Positions 8,196-17,780 of a stretch of 39,395 nt of DNA are shown piece after piece. Within the stretch, counting starts at the first letter, position 1, and the number at the start of each line of letters is the position of its first letter. Location: the NCBI GenBank assembly GCA_023131225.1, contig JAGLZW010000003.1, positions 1 through 39,395 on the forward strand, given 5' to 3'. A model generated the notes under the pieces. That model did no database searches. It had not been told where the DNA came from and worked only from the letters and a program-made list of their open reading frames with translations. Made by a program: the position numbers and the translations under genes. Source of the DNA: Candidatus Bathyarchaeota archaeon (GTDB lineage: Archaea > Thermoproteota > Bathyarchaeia > Bathyarchaeales > SOJC01).

Positions 8196-9818
8196 TTAAA
8201 ACTCTACTTTAGCTCTTCCAAGTTTTTTATCTAGACAAGCTTTTACGAACCCATAATATTCTGGATCGGGTTTAGCGGGACGACTTTTGAATTCTCCATG
8301 AAATTGAGACGCAAAAAAGAAGAATTTTTTTGTCAGTTCCAAGATTTCCATTCTTCTACCGTCAACACTTCTGCCTGAAAAGACTAAGCCATGTTTCTCC
8401 AAGGTGGGTCTATGTTCTGGGTTGACCTCGTATCTGTGGCGGTGGCGTTCGTAAATCTCTTCAGATTTGTATAAAGAGTAAGCTAAGGTTTCTTTGTGAA
8501 CAATTATTTTGTGAGCGCCAAGCCGCATTGTGGCTCCCTTTATATCTACTCCATGCTGCTCTGGCATGAGGTAAATCACAGGGAAAGCCGTGGATGAATT
8601 GATTTCGGTACTATTTGCATCGAGTCCACATACATGTCTAGCAAATTCCACCACTGCCAGTTGGAAACCGTAGCATATTCCTAAAAATGGTATGTTGTTT
8701 TCTCTTGCAAACTGGATGGCAGCGATTTTACCTTCAGCACCTCTTGGACCGAAGCCGTAGGGGATGAATACGCCATCATAATTTTTGAGTGTCACAAGCT
8801 TTTCTGGGTGTTTTTTGAACTTCTCTGCTTCTATATGGTCCACCGATACGCTGATTTGAAATTCTGCACCAGCATGTCTAAACGCTTCATTCATGCTTAC
8901 ATAGCTATCTGCTAAACCGGTATATTTGCCAACTAACACAATTTTGATTTCATAACGTGGTTTCAAAATGGCGTTGACGAATTCTTTCCATTTGTTCCAT
9001 TTAGGTTTCTGCTCGGGGATATGTAAACGGTCTTGTATGAAATCACCCATCCCTTGCTCATCTAATATCAGCGGAACCTCGTAGATGGATTGAACGTTAT
9101 AAGAGCAGAAAACAGCGTTTTCGGGTATAGTTCCGAAAAGAGCGATTTTTCGCCTTGCTTCGGCGTCGATCATTCTTCTTGACCGCGCCACGATCGTGTC
9201 TGGTTGTATACCGATGCGGCGGAGTTCGTTTACACTATGCTGTAACGGTTTGGTTTTCATCTCTCCTGTAACGTCAAGTAGTGGAACCAACGCCACGTGA
9301 ATGTAAAGAGTGTTTTCATATCCTTCTTCGAGGCGCATCTGCCTTATGGCTTCGAGAAATGGTAAGCCTTCTATGTCGCCTACAGTGCCGCCGCACTCAG
9401 TTAACACAACATCTACCTTAGACTTTTTGGCTACATTTCGAATTCGTCGTTTAATTTCATCTGTAACGTGGGGGACTATTTGGACGCAATGACCAAGATA
9501 ATCACCTCTTCGTTCTTTCTTAATCACTGTCTGATAAACCATACCTGTTGTAACATTGTTGTTCATGGTCAGGTTTAAGTCTAAGAATCTTTCGTACCAG
9601 CCTAAATCGAGGTCGGTTTCTCCCCCATCATCTGTGACGTAGACTTCGCCGTGCATATATGGATTCATGGTGCCTGCATCAACGTTCACGTATGGATCAA
9701 CCTTAATAGCTGTGACTTTGACGCCTCTGGTTTGCAGCATCTTCCCGGCCGAGGATGTGACAATGCCTTTACCTACGGAAGAAAGCACGCCGCCAGTAAT
9801 GAAAATGTATTTTACCAT
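8196..9818 (-). CDS. pyrG: CTP synthase
   Basis: 540 residues, the usual length. It makes CTP from UTP, ATP and glutamine in the cytoplasm. The N-terminal synthetase domain opens with [16 protein letters not shown] (P-loop-like, residues 3-18) and carries the [17 protein letters not shown] and [11 protein letters not shown] motifs for UTP/ATP and Mg binding. The C-terminal class I glutamine amidotransferase has the nucleophile in GICYGFQ (Cys382) and the His507/Glu509 pair in QFHGEF. I start at ATG 9818 rather than an in-frame codon at 9854, because the protein then begins at the family N-terminus and GCGAGG lies about 11 nt upstream. A TTTAAA box at 9862-9870 is a likely promoter. Essential pyrimidine enzyme; call is certain. 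Confidence 0.97.
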   Translation of the reverse strand: MVKYIFITGGVLSSVGKGIVTSSAGKMLQTRGVKVTAIKVDPYVNVDAGTMNPYMHGEVYVTDDGGETDLDLGWYERFLDLNLTMNNNVTTGMVYQTVIKKERRGDYLGHCVQIVPHVTDEIKRRIRNVAKKSKVDVVLTECGGTVGDIEGLPFLEAIRQMRLEEGYENTLYIHVALVPLLDVTGEMKTKPLQHSVNELRRIGIQPDTIVARSRRMIDAEARRKIALFGTIPENAVFCSYNVQSIYEVPLILDEQGMGDFIQDRLHIPEQKPKWNKWKEFVNAILKPRYEIKIVLVGKYTGLADSYVSMNEAFRHAGAEFQISVSVDHIEAEKFKKHPEKLVTLKNYDGVFIPYGFGPRGAEGKIAAIQFARENNIPFLGICYGFQLAVVEFARHVCGLDANSTEINSSTAFPVIYLMPEQHGVDIKGATMRLGAHKIIVHKETLAYSLYKSEEIYERHRHRYEVNPEHRPTLEKHGLVFSGRSVDGRRMEILELTKKFFFFASQFHGEFKSRPAKPDPEYYGFVKACLDKKLGRAKVEF

Positions 9819-9960
9819 ACTTCTGCGGCCTCGCAATAACAAAAGCATACGCAAAACTTAGCATTTAAACTCTTTGTGTCGTGAAAAAACCATGTTCACT
9901 ATTTGATGACTGGGACTGTGGCACACATTAAATTTTGAAAGACCCTATCACTTAAGGTTC

Positions 9961-10989
9961 TCAGGGAATTATAGAAATTTTTACGTCAGCTTTTGACGTG
10001 GCGAGACCCCAAAATGCTTTTCGAATTTCTTCCAATGGCATTCGCCTAGTGATGAGCGGCTTTACATTTAATGTTCCAGACGCTATAAGGTTCAACGCTT
10101 TCTTAAAATGTATAGGGGTTGCGTGGAAGGCGCCCCTCACAGTTACTTCTCCATAATGCAACAACTCAGTACTCATCCTAATTTCGGTTCCAGGTAGGCA
10201 ACCGCCAAATTCAAGCACGGTACCGCCTTTACACACCATTTTCAATGCTTGCTCCCACGTAGCGGGCAAACCTATAGCTTCTACTACTACATCTGCGCCG
10301 TGACCGTTTGTTAGTTGCTTGACTCTGTCCACAGTATCTTCAGTTTTGGCGTTTATTGTTTCGCTTGCTCCAAGTTTTCTGGCAAACTCAAGTCTTTCTT
10401 CGAGCAAATCGCTTATGATTATCCTTTCTGTACCGAGTTTCTTAGCAGTAAGCAGATGGAGAAGACCGATTGGTCCTGCGCCAATTATCGCTACAGTGTC
10501 GCCAAGCTTTATACCGGCTTCTTCAGCGCCATGGAGAACACAAGCCAAAGGCTCGGTTATTGCAGCTTCTTCATAAGTGACGTGGGGGGGAATTTCCTGC
10601 GTATTGACCAAAATTGTGCGAGCTGGAACTCGAATATATTCGGCGTAGGCACCCCAGAGCCAAAGCATATCTTCGCACAAGTTATATCTTCCCTTCTGGC
10701 ACATCTTACACCGCAGACAAGGAGCACTGTTTCCCGCTCGAATCCGCATGCCCTCCTTAGGCCAGGTTACACCTTCACCAATCTCTACAACAATGCCAGC
10801 CCATTCATGCCCAAAAATTGTCGGCAACGTAATTACTTTCTCCACGTATCCTCTCTGAAAAATCTTCAAATCTGTACCGCAAGTTGTTGCGGTTTCAATC
10901 TTGACTAGAACTTCTCCAGCGCCTATCTGCGGCCTTTCGACATCTTCGACTCGAAGATCCTTTATGCCATACAGCATCGCTGCTTTCAT
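9961..10989 (-). CDS. Zinc-dependent alcohol/polyol dehydrogenase (MDR family), copy 2
   Basis: 342 residues of the medium-chain dehydrogenase/reductase family. The catalytic zinc site has Cys in TTCGTDL, GHEWAG and the later ITEPLACV glutamate. The structural zinc loop is CLRCKMCQKGRYNLC. The Rossmann domain has GAGPIGLLH followed by an acidic Asp in IISDLLEERL, suggesting NAD preference. It should oxidise a secondary alcohol, sugar alcohol or L-threonine-like substrate; which one is unclear. I start at ATG 10989, with GGTGAG 4 nt before it. That site overlaps the stop of the upstream dehydrogenase gene (10994), so the pair is a tight two-gene operon. An ATG at 11004 would add five residues. 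Confidence 0.88.
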   Translation of the reverse strand: MKAAMLYGIKDLRVEDVERPQIGAGEVLVKIETATTCGTDLKIFQRGYVEKVITLPTIFGHEWAGIVVEIGEGVTWPKEGMRIRAGNSAPCLRCKMCQKGRYNLCEDMLWLWGAYAEYIRVPARTILVNTQEIPPHVTYEEAAITEPLACVLHGAEEAGIKLGDTVAIIGAGPIGLLHLLTAKKLGTERIIISDLLEERLEFARKLGASETINAKTEDTVDRVKQLTNGHGADVVVEAIGLPATWEQALKMVCKGGTVLEFGGCLPGTEIRMSTELLHYGEVTVRGAFHATPIHFKKALNLIASGTLNVKPLITRRMPLEEIRKAFWGLATSKADVKISIIP

Positions 10990-10993
10990 TTTC

Positions 10994-12022
10994 TCACCGC
11001 TCATTTAACACCACAACTTTTATGCATTCTTTGCTTCTTGCTGCTATTTGAAACGCCTCTGCGGTTTTGCTTAACGGAAATCTGTGTGTTATTAGCTTTT
11101 TTGCGTTGATTCTTTTTGTTTGAATGAGTTTTAGGGCAATTCTGGTCTCTATGTGTGATGTTGAGTAAGATGGCACCAGCTTAATTTCGGAGAAGAACAG
11201 TTTGTTCAGACTTAACCGCATAAAATCTTCTGGCTGTGTGGGGGCAAAAATGCATAGCGTTCCTCCTTTGCGGCACAGTTCTATCCCGGCAAGATAGGCA
11301 TTGACGTTAGGTGCAGTGACAACTACTACATCTGCGCCATGTCCGTCAGTCGCTTTCTTGACTACATCCATAAGGCTTTCGGCTTCCGGGTTAACCGTTA
11401 AATCTGCACCTAAACGCTTAGCTGCCTTCAGTCTATAATCGACAAAATCCGTAGCTATAACTTGGCTTGCACCGAAAATTCGCAGGAGCATCGCAAAAAT
11501 GATTCCTGAAGGTCCAGCTCCCACAACTACAGCCGAATCTGACGCTTGGATGCCACATTTATTTAGGGCGCGTATGCAACATCCTACTGGTTCGATGAGG
11601 GTTGCTTCTTCGAAGGAGAGTTCGTGGGGGATTTTTACCGTGTCTACTTGAAGGTTTGGCGCTGGGACTTTGTAGTATTCCGCGAAGCCACCTGGGTCCA
11701 GATGAGTTTTAGCGAACTGTTCACATAAGGTGTAAGCTCCGCGTCTGCAGTAGTGGCAGGTTAAACATGCGACATGGTGGTGGGTGAAAACTCTGTCACC
11801 TACCTCGAATCCTTCTACCTTGCTGCCAACTTTAGCTATTACGCCTGATGGCTCGTGTCCGAGCACTAGGGGTACACGTGTTTTTAGGTACCATTCCATC
11901 AAGTCGGAGCCGCATACTCCGCATGCCTTCATCTCTACTAGAGCTTCTTGGGCGCCAATTTTGGGTATGGATGTGTCTTCGATTAGTATGTTGTCGAGGC
12001 TGTAGTACGTGATGGCTTTCAT
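10994..12022 (-). CDS. Zinc-dependent alcohol/polyol dehydrogenase (MDR family), copy 1
   Basis: 342 residues of the MDR family, clearly related to its downstream neighbour but divergent. The catalytic zinc site is C-GVCGSDLMEW, GHEPSG and LIEPVGCC. The structural zinc loop is CLTCHYCRRGAYTLC. The NAD-binding site is GAGPSGIIF with an acidic Asp in VIATDFVDYRL. Like sorbitol and threonine dehydrogenases it probably acts on a polyol or amino alcohol in the cytoplasm. It ends at the ribosome-binding site of the second copy. The spacing to the E2 gene upstream is 145 nt and contains a TTTTAA-like box, so it likely has its own promoter. Substrate unresolved. Confidence 0.87.
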   Translation of the reverse strand: MKAITYYSLDNILIEDTSIPKIGAQEALVEMKACGVCGSDLMEWYLKTRVPLVLGHEPSGVIAKVGSKVEGFEVGDRVFTHHHVACLTCHYCRRGAYTLCEQFAKTHLDPGGFAEYYKVPAPNLQVDTVKIPHELSFEEATLIEPVGCCIRALNKCGIQASDSAVVVGAGPSGIIFAMLLRIFGASQVIATDFVDYRLKAAKRLGADLTVNPEAESLMDVVKKATDGHGADVVVVTAPNVNAYLAGIELCRKGGTLCIFAPTQPEDFMRLSLNKLFFSEIKLVPSYSTSHIETRIALKLIQTKRINAKKLITHRFPLSKTAEAFQIAARSKECIKVVVLNER

Positions 12023-12167
12023 AAGATGTCACTGGGTTTGAGAAAGGCTGTGATGCACTTAAAATTTTTCCAAGAGAGAGGTTTTTTCTTCTTCTATCTA
12101 TCTAAACCTGAACACAAAAATAGAGCACTAAGTCATTTTTCGATGTCTTAATCAGTGGTTCCTTACT

Positions 12168-13304
12168 TCAATTTCCCATTTCAATTATCTCTTTTACTTT
12201 TCTCAAAAATATTGATGCAGGTGCACCGTCTATTATTCGGTGGTCATATGCAAGCGTAAGTGTCATTACGGGCTTGACTGTAATCCCCTTATTTGCGACA
12301 ACCGGTTTCTCCATCGTACAACCAGCTGCAAGTATTGCAGCTTCAGGAGGGTTGATTATTGGCAAGAAAGTGTTCACACCATACATCCCAAGATTTGTCA
12401 CTGTGAAGGTTCCACCAGTTAATTGTTCCTTTGACATCCTACCTTCTCTTGCTTTCTCAGCCAATTTTCCTAACTCGGAAGATATTTGGGCAAGCTGTTT
12501 TTTATCCGCATTCCGCATAACTGGAACAACTAACCCTTTCTCAGTGGAAACAGCTATACCTATATTGATGTCGTCATAAACCTGAATTTTTCCTTCCATC
12601 AGCGTGGAGTTTACCATTGGCTGTCCACGTAAAGCCCTTGCTACTGCATAAACCAGTATCGCTGTGTAAGAAGCTTGAGTCTTTTCTCGTAGTTTTACAG
12701 CTTCCGTCATATCAACATCCATAATAATGAAGCTGTGAGGTGCAGTTTGAAAACTGGAAGCAACACGCTCTGCAGTAGTTTTCCTAATACCTGTTAAAGG
12801 AACTATCTCTTTTATCCGTGGCATTGGCTCGGTTTTCTCTTCTATGAAACGTTTAACATCTTCTTCTACAATCCTTCCTTCTGGACCAGTACCTTGTACT
12901 TGTGTCAAATTGACATCGTATTCTCTTGCCATTCTTTTTGCTGCAGGTGATGCCAAAACACGTTCTCTGACTACGGCAGTCTCTGTTTGCTTCTTTGCCA
13001 CCGCCTCTTCGACAAATTTAGGTTGCGGAGTCTCTGCTACAGCTTCCACATCTGGCAATTTTTCGTCAGGTGCTGCTATGAAGGCTAGTGTAGCGCCCAC
13101 AGGTACTTCAACGCCTTCCTCAGCTAAGATTTTTCGAAGGACTCCGCTTTCCAGTGCTTCAACGTCGTATGTGACTTTTTCGGAAAGCACCTCAACCACG
13201 GGCTCGCCTTTCTGGACTGCTTCACCTTCCTTTTTGAACCATTGGATTACACTGCCAGTTTTCATTGTTAGGCTAAGGCGGGGCATGACGATTTTTGTAA
13301 CCAA
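12168..13304 (-). CDS. pdhC: 2-oxoacid dehydrogenase E2, dihydrolipoamide acyltransferase
   Basis: 378 residues. The N-terminal lipoyl domain (1-80) has the lipoylated Lys43 in SEKVTYD. A linker leads to the E1/E3-binding domain (~115-150: SPAAKRMAREYDVNLTQVQG). The catalytic acyltransferase domain ends with the DHRIIDG active site (His355). It transfers the acyl group made by E1 to CoA and forms the core of the complex. The start is TTG at 13304, 6 nt after the E1 beta stop; AAAAAGGA precedes it, and the protein then begins with the expected VTKIVMPRLSLTM. The assembly is typical for pyruvate, branched-chain 2-oxoacid or acetoin substrates, which cannot be separated here, so the symbol is a convention. 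No E3 or lipoate ligase gene is in the window. Confidence 0.93.
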   Translation of the reverse strand: MVTKIVMPRLSLTMKTGSVIQWFKKEGEAVQKGEPVVEVLSEKVTYDVEALESGVLRKILAEEGVEVPVGATLAFIAAPDEKLPDVEAVAETPQPKFVEEAVAKKQTETAVVRERVLASPAAKRMAREYDVNLTQVQGTGPEGRIVEEDVKRFIEEKTEPMPRIKEIVPLTGIRKTTAERVASSFQTAPHSFIIMDVDMTEAVKLREKTQASYTAILVYAVARALRGQPMVNSTLMEGKIQVYDDINIGIAVSTEKGLVVPVMRNADKKQLAQISSELGKLAEKAREGRMSKEQLTGGTFTVTNLGMYGVNTFLPIINPPEAAILAAGCTMEKPVVANKGITVKPVMTLTLAYDHRIIDGAPASIFLRKVKEIIEMGN

Positions 13305-13310
13305 GATTGT

Positions 13311-14294
13311 TCATTCCTTTTTGGCGATTTTTTTTACAGCTTTTATTATGGTCTTTTCGTCGGGTATAACATATTTTTCTAGTGGTGGACTGAAGGGAAT
13401 TGGCGTGTCTGGCTCAGCTACTCGTTTTATTGGTGCATCAAGATAGTCTATCGCTTCCTCGGCCACCACAGCTGCAATCTCCGCGGTCACCCCAGCAGTT
13501 TTGCAGTCTTCGCTTACAACAACTAAGCGTCCCGTTTTTTTCACCGAGCTTATTATGACTTCTTTGTCTAAAGGAACAAGCGTCCGCGGATCAACAACCT
13601 CTACACTTAACCCCTCTTTCTCAAGCGTTTTTGCTGCCTCCAAAGCTTTGTGAACCATAAACATGGTAGCAACTACTGTTACGTCTTCCCCTTCTCTTTT
13701 AATATCGGCAGTGCCGAACGGGATTGTATAATCCTCTTCAGGTATCAAGCCTTTGGTTGGATAGAGAAGCTTGTGCTCGCAAAACACTACCGGGTTGTCG
13801 CCTCTTATCGCTGTCTTTAACAGTCCTTTCGCGTCGTAAGGCGTTGAGGGAACTGCGACAAACAGTCCTGGCACATGCATAAACCACGCTTCAAGACTTT
13901 GGGAGTGATGAGCTGCAATGTTGACGCCTCCGCCGAAAGGAGTTCTAATGACTAGTGGCACTTTTGCTTGTCCACCAAACATGTAGCGGATCTTGGCCGC
14001 TTGGTTAGCTATCTGGTCCATGGCAAGGGTTGTTAAATCGCCGAACATTATCTCTGCAACGGGACGCATGCCAGTTATTGCGGCGCCTACTGCAGCGCCT
14101 ATTATAGCAGATTCGCTGATTGGAGTGTCTCTGACACGTTCGTCTCCGAACTCTTTTGCTAAATCTTTAGTCACCTTGAAAGCGCCCTCCCAATAGCGTC
14201 CTATATCCTCACCCAACAGAAACACTGTTTTGTCTCGTTGCATCTCTTCCAACAATGCTTCGCGAAGTGAATCTCTGTAAGTTATCTCTCGCAT
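13311..14294 (-). CDS. pdhB: 2-oxoacid dehydrogenase E1, beta subunit
   Basis: 327 residues of the transketolase-like E1 beta family. It contributes the pyrimidine-binding half of the thiamine diphosphate site: the LLGEDIGRYWEGAFKVT and DTPISESAIIGAAVG motifs hold the conserved glutamate, with GDLTTLAMDQIANQAAK and FGGGVNIAAHHSQSLE further on. It works as an alpha2beta2 heterotetramer with the upstream E1 alpha to decarboxylate a 2-oxoacid and reductively acylate E2. Start ATG 14294, 14 nt after the alpha-subunit stop, with AAGGCTAGGA in the gap; the E2 gene follows after 6 nt. This strict alpha-beta-E2 order shows one operon. Confidence 0.94.
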   Translation of the reverse strand: MREITYRDSLREALLEEMQRDKTVFLLGEDIGRYWEGAFKVTKDLAKEFGDERVRDTPISESAIIGAAVGAAITGMRPVAEIMFGDLTTLAMDQIANQAAKIRYMFGGQAKVPLVIRTPFGGGVNIAAHHSQSLEAWFMHVPGLFVAVPSTPYDAKGLLKTAIRGDNPVVFCEHKLLYPTKGLIPEEDYTIPFGTADIKREGEDVTVVATMFMVHKALEAAKTLEKEGLSVEVVDPRTLVPLDKEVIISSVKKTGRLVVVSEDCKTAGVTAEIAAVVAEEAIDYLDAPIKRVAEPDTPIPFSPPLEKYVIPDEKTIIKAVKKIAKKE

Positions 14295-14308
14295 TTCCTA
14301 GCCTTCCT

Positions 14309-15262
14309 CTATGCATAGACATCTTCTAAAGCTTCTTCGGGTGCTGGAAAGGGGCTATTGATGGCGAACTTGACAGCAGCTTCCACAACTTCAGACACTT
14401 CCTTTTCTATCTGCTTTGCCTCTGCAGCTGAAACATCCCCATTTTCCAGAAGCCGCTGCTTCAATCTACGAATCGGGTCCTTCTTAAGCCACTCTTCAAC
14501 TTCTTCTTTCTGTCTGTAGGCTGCGGGATCAAAGCGGGAATGCCCTTTATGTCTATATGTTTTACATTCTATTAGCGTAGGGCCATCACCATATCTTCCC
14601 CTTCTAACTGCTTCCTGTGCAGCTTCGTAAACTGCTATAACGTCGTTTCCGTCTACCGAGACGCCGGGAATTCCATACGCAGCGGCTCTTTTTGCAATAT
14701 CCTTTATAAGCATGACTTGGGTTTGGCGAGTTCCCATGGCGTAGAGGTTGTTTTCGCATATGAATAAAACAGGAAGTTTCCAAATAGCCGCCATGTTAAC
14801 GCCTTCATGGAAGGTTCCTTGGTTTGAGGCGCCATCGCCGAAGAAGCCTGCAGTTACTTGGTCCGTGCCCCTTAGCTTTATGGAAAGCCCCGCCCCAGTA
14901 GCTATTGGAATTCCTGCGCCTACTACTGCGGTTGCTCCTAAAATGCCTATGCTAAAATCTGCTATGTGCATAGAACCGCCCTTTCCCTTGCAATACCCAG
15001 TTTTTTTCCCCAAAATCTCAGCCATAATCCTATCCAGTCTAGCGCCTTTCGCTATACAGTGTCCATGGCCTCGATGGGTACTTACGACATAATCATCTTT
15101 TCGCAGGTTCGCACATACGCCAACGGCTACAGCTTCCTCTCCTGCATAGAGGTGGATAGTGCCGGGCACGAGGTTCTCTCCGTACAACTCGAAGACTTTT
15201 TCTTCAAAAAACCTGATTTCTAACATTTTACGGTACAGTTCAATCATTTTGTTTCTGTTCAA
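14309..15262 (-). CDS. pdhA: 2-oxoacid dehydrogenase E1, alpha subunit
   Basis: 317 residues of the E1 alpha family. It carries the thiamine-diphosphate/Mg motif GDGASNQG (142-149) ending at the ENN asparagine, the substrate loop HRGHGHCIAKG, and KGKGGSMHIAD. The loop near RHKGHSRFDPAAYR is where eukaryotic enzymes are phosphorylated. It decarboxylates the 2-oxoacid together with E1 beta. First gene of the alpha-beta-E2 operon. I keep TTG 15262 as start because AGGAG lies about 10 nt upstream; ATG 15247 is the alternative and has no near site. The sequence style resembles acetoin/pyruvate-type E1, but substrate is not decidable. Such complexes are patchy in archaea, so transfer is possible though base use does not stand out. 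Confidence 0.93.
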   Translation of the reverse strand: MNRNKMIELYRKMLEIRFFEEKVFELYGENLVPGTIHLYAGEEAVAVGVCANLRKDDYVVSTHRGHGHCIAKGARLDRIMAEILGKKTGYCKGKGGSMHIADFSIGILGATAVVGAGIPIATGAGLSIKLRGTDQVTAGFFGDGASNQGTFHEGVNMAAIWKLPVLFICENNLYAMGTRQTQVMLIKDIAKRAAAYGIPGVSVDGNDVIAVYEAAQEAVRRGRYGDGPTLIECKTYRHKGHSRFDPAAYRQKEEVEEWLKKDPIRRLKQRLLENGDVSAAEAKQIEKEVSEVVEAAVKFAINSPFPAPEEALEDVYA

Positions 15263-15346
15263 ATCCCGTTTCTCCTATAGTCTATCCTTTAGAAACACTG
15301 CTATCTTACATATAAAAACTCTAAAATGAGAAACAGTTGGCGAAGG

Positions 15347-15778
15347 CTAGTATGAACGGTGCTGGGGTCTTACAAGCTCCTCTAGGATCCCTAGCATATT
15401 GGGCACTTGTGTTACTATATCAGTGAATGTGAGTATTCCAACAAGTCTCTCGTTATCCGTAACAAGAAGCCTTTTAATTCTTTTCCTCGCCATAATATTC
15501 GCGGCTTCATCGATGCTAGCCATGTCGCGAATAGTTATTACGGGGCTACTCATAACTTCCCTAGCACGCAAAGCTTCTGGCGCTAAGCACGGTTCGACAA
15601 TCCTTCGAAGAATGTCGCGTTCAGTAATTATGCCCACTGGGCGGTTGCTCTGCACGACAACAATAGAGCCTATGTTAAACTTGTTCATTGTAGCTACAAC
15701 CTCTTTAACAAGCGTGTCAGGTCTGACAACTTTTACTTCTTTTGTCATTACGTCTCTAACAATAACTATTCCAGCCAT
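15347..15778 (-). CDS. Two-CBS-domain protein
   Basis: 143 residues forming one Bateman pair of CBS domains: residues ~7-60 (VRDVMTKEVKVVRPDTLVKEV ... GIITERDILRRI) and ~75-130 (VMSSPVITI ... VGILTFTDIV). Such stand-alone pairs bind adenine nucleotides or S-adenosylmethionine and report energy state to partner proteins. There is no fused catalytic or DNA-binding domain. GGAGG about 9 nt before the ATG. It lies just upstream of the 2-oxoacid dehydrogenase operon (85 nt) and downstream of the ribose-bisphosphate isomerase homologue on the same strand. A role in sensing AMP/ATP for either neighbour is possible but only inferred from position. Confidence 0.9.
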   Translation of the reverse strand: MAGIVIVRDVMTKEVKVVRPDTLVKEVVATMNKFNIGSIVVVQSNRPVGIITERDILRRIVEPCLAPEALRAREVMSSPVITIRDMASIDEAANIMARKRIKRLLVTDNERLVGILTFTDIVTQVPNMLGILEELVRPQHRSY

Positions 15779-15854
15779 TCACCTGTCCCTCCCAACATCT
15801 AGTTTAACGATAACTCTGAATCACTTCCTTAAGTGCTTTTACATAGAATTAAGT

Positions 15855-16853
15855 TCAAAGTTCGTTCTCATCTGCCAACCGGTATGTTTGGTACTCCATC
15901 AACTCGTCAGCTGTTATAGAACCGAACTCTTCCTTGATTATCATAATGGCTGCTTGAGGCGGTATGATTCCTCTTTCCGTAATGATAAGGTCAATATGTT
16001 CTGGAGGGGTCACGTCAAATGAAGGATTCCGCACTGTGACATTTGGCATTTTTTTAAGTTCCTTTTCTGATATAACTTCTGAAGAATTACGCTCTTCTAT
16101 CTTCACAAGCTGCCCCAGCATAGTTTCTGGACTGAACTTGTAGGTTTCTGCAGCAACAAAGAATAGAACTCTTGATTCGTGTGCAGCCAAAGCCACCATC
16201 GAAGTTCCGATCTTGTTTACAACAGCACCATTAGCGGCTACTGCATCAGCTCCAACAATCGCCTTGTCCATTTTTGCCATAAAAAAGTGAGCCGCTCCGT
16301 CAACAATTAACGAGGTAGGTATTCCAATGTCACTCAACGCTTTAGCAGTTATTCTTCCTTGAAAGCGAGGTCTCGTTTCACATACAAAAACTTTGAAGTG
16401 CTTGCCTTGACTAAAGGCTGTTTTAAGCACCGCCGTGACTACAGCGCTGTTGCAGTGGGTCACGATTAAATCGCCATCCTCTACTCGCCTAGCACCGATT
16501 TCACCAATGCGTTTCACGGCTTTCATTGAATTTTGAATGAAATCCGTCGCAGTCTTCAGAACAATTTGTCGTAAGTCTTCCAATTCTACCTCTCTTTTTT
16601 GAGCTTCCCTAACTCTAAACATAATGTAGCGTATGCTATTCGGTAGTGATACTGCTGTTGGTCGCGTGTTTAGAAGGAGTTTTGCTGAAACCTCAAGTTC
16701 CTTAACCAAAGTTGAAGATTTCTTAGCTGTAGACTGTTGAGCTGTTATAAGTAGCGCTTCAGCAGCGGACCTTGCAATTTTTCCTGCGCCACGTATTTTC
16801 ATTCTTTTCATGTCGCGAGCGATTTCATTGACTTTCTCATTAGCTTTTAGCAT
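15855..16853 (-). CDS. Ribose-1,5-bisphosphate isomerase (eIF2B-like family)
   Basis: 332 residues of the eIF2B alpha/beta/delta-like family. The features [15 protein letters not shown] at the N-terminus, THCNSAVV (the Cys matches the catalytic Cys of the Thermococcus enzyme), [20 protein letters not shown] (catalytic Asp) and [10 protein letters not shown] fit archaeal ribose-1,5-bisphosphate isomerase better than translation factor aIF2B or methylthioribose-1-phosphate isomerase. The known enzyme makes ribulose-1,5-bisphosphate from ribose-1,5-bisphosphate in the archaeal AMP/nucleoside salvage route that ends in form III RuBisCO. Neither AMP phosphorylase nor RuBisCO is in the window, so the pathway is inferred. 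ATG at 16853 with no strong ribosome site. Confidence 0.85.
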   Translation of the reverse strand: MLKANEKVNEIARDMKRMKIRGAGKIARSAAEALLITAQQSTAKKSSTLVKELEVSAKLLLNTRPTAVSLPNSIRYIMFRVREAQKREVELEDLRQIVLKTATDFIQNSMKAVKRIGEIGARRVEDGDLIVTHCNSAVVTAVLKTAFSQGKHFKVFVCETRPRFQGRITAKALSDIGIPTSLIVDGAAHFFMAKMDKAIVGADAVAANGAVVNKIGTSMVALAAHESRVLFFVAAETYKFSPETMLGQLVKIEERNSSEVISEKELKKMPNVTVRNPSFDVTPPEHIDLIITERGIIPPQAAIMIIKEEFGSITADELMEYQTYRLADENEL

Positions 16854-17049
16854 TTCTTCTCAAACTATGTTAACAACATTTGGAAAAAAGCTTTGCTACG
16901 TTACCATTCACATCCTTGAGCGATTAGCAAAGTTCGCTGAATCACGTGCATCACTCTTTCAAAAACTCAAAAACCGGCTATGCACATTAGTTTTATGCGT
17001 AAGATTTATAATGAGTTGGCAATGATAACTAAAGTTTTGTGGGTTTAAA

Positions 17050-17472
17050 ATGGAAACGGACGAGATAGCAAGATATGCGTACATCGCCTTCCTCGTCATA
17101 GCAATTATAGCGGGTCTAGCAGTCGGCTTCATGGCCTTTAGTGCACATGCAGACGTTGGCGTCGATGAAACTGGCTTTGATGAAACTGGAGTCGCGGATA
17201 CCAACGGCTATGTCATCCTAATCATGCTAATCTTAGGAATCATCATCGGTCTGACAAGCATTACTATGAAAGAGGTCACTCCATTCCTTATAGCAACAAT
17301 TGCCCTGATGGTCGCTGCTACTGGAGGAGTCTGGGCTCCGCTGCTAAAAATCGAAGTATTGCAAGTGTTCTATTACATTGCTACAGCAATCACAACCTAT
17401 ATCGCAGCTTTCGCAGCTCCAGCCGCAGTCATAATTGCAATTAAAGCTGTCTTAGCTATGGCAAAAGACTGA
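17050..17472 (+). CDS. Small four-helix membrane protein, unknown function
   Basis: 140 residues. Hydrophobic segments at about residues 9-31, 54-72, 77-97 and 103-130 predict four membrane helices. The loop after helix 1 is acidic and repetitive (DVGVDETGFDETGVADTNG) and would face outside. There are no enzyme motifs, and I do not recognise a characterised family. A TATA-like GATTTATAAT at 17003-17012 sits upstream, and a C-run/T-run terminator follows at 17483-17508, so it looks like a single-gene transcript. The alanine/isoleucine-rich composition resembles small archaeal energy-coupling or channel-type subunits, but that is only a resemblance. Confidence 0.7.
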   Translation: METDEIARYAYIAFLVIAIIAGLAVGFMAFSAHADVGVDETGFDETGVADTNGYVILIMLILGIIIGLTSITMKEVTPFLIATIALMVAATGGVWAPLLKIEVLQVFYYIATAITTYIAAFAAPAAVIIAIKAVLAMAKD

Positions 17473-17482
17473 ATACGCGTAA

Positions 17483-17508
17483 ACCCCCCTTTTTCTTTCT
17501 TTTTATTT
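17483..17508 (+). terminator. T-rich terminator after the four-helix membrane protein gene
   Basis: A CCCCCC run is followed by TTTTT-C-TTT-C-TTTTT within 26 nt, 10 nt past the stop codon. There is no hairpin; archaeal termination usually needs only such T-runs. The same C-run/T-run design recurs at 29444-29456. Confidence 0.55.
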
Positions 17509-17780
17509 CAGTTTTTCACACGCACTGATTTTGAACCAACGATCTTTACTTAGAAATATATGCGCACATATCCATTTTAAAAGACGGAGAAGTAGAACAG
17601 AAGCCCTTCCTGTTTAGACTATCAGGTTATTCACTTTTCTTTTGTGCTAAGTTTGATGGAGTAGCATGAACTCTGAAAGACGCCGATTTGTTCTTGCAGC
17701 ATAACGTGGATACTTGGGGGGGGATCAGAAAAAAGAACTGTTGAGAAAACTCGTGAACATGTCGAAGCTATAATAAACTT
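17509..17780. other. Intergenic stretch with broken short frames
   Basis: No convincing gene. On the plus strand, ATG 17666 opens a 12-codon frame (MNSERRRFVLAA) that meets TAA at 17702. The same frame then continues for 22 coding-looking codons (RGYLGGDQKKELLRKLVNMSKL) to TAA 17771, across an eight-G run at about 17717-17724. This could be a decayed gene or chance. No repeats or RNA genes seen. Confidence 0.3.

Noticed and set aside
10315-10908. 197-codon plus-strand frame inside the dehydrogenase gene
   Set aside because: Entirely antisense to a clear zinc dehydrogenase and without a recognisable domain.
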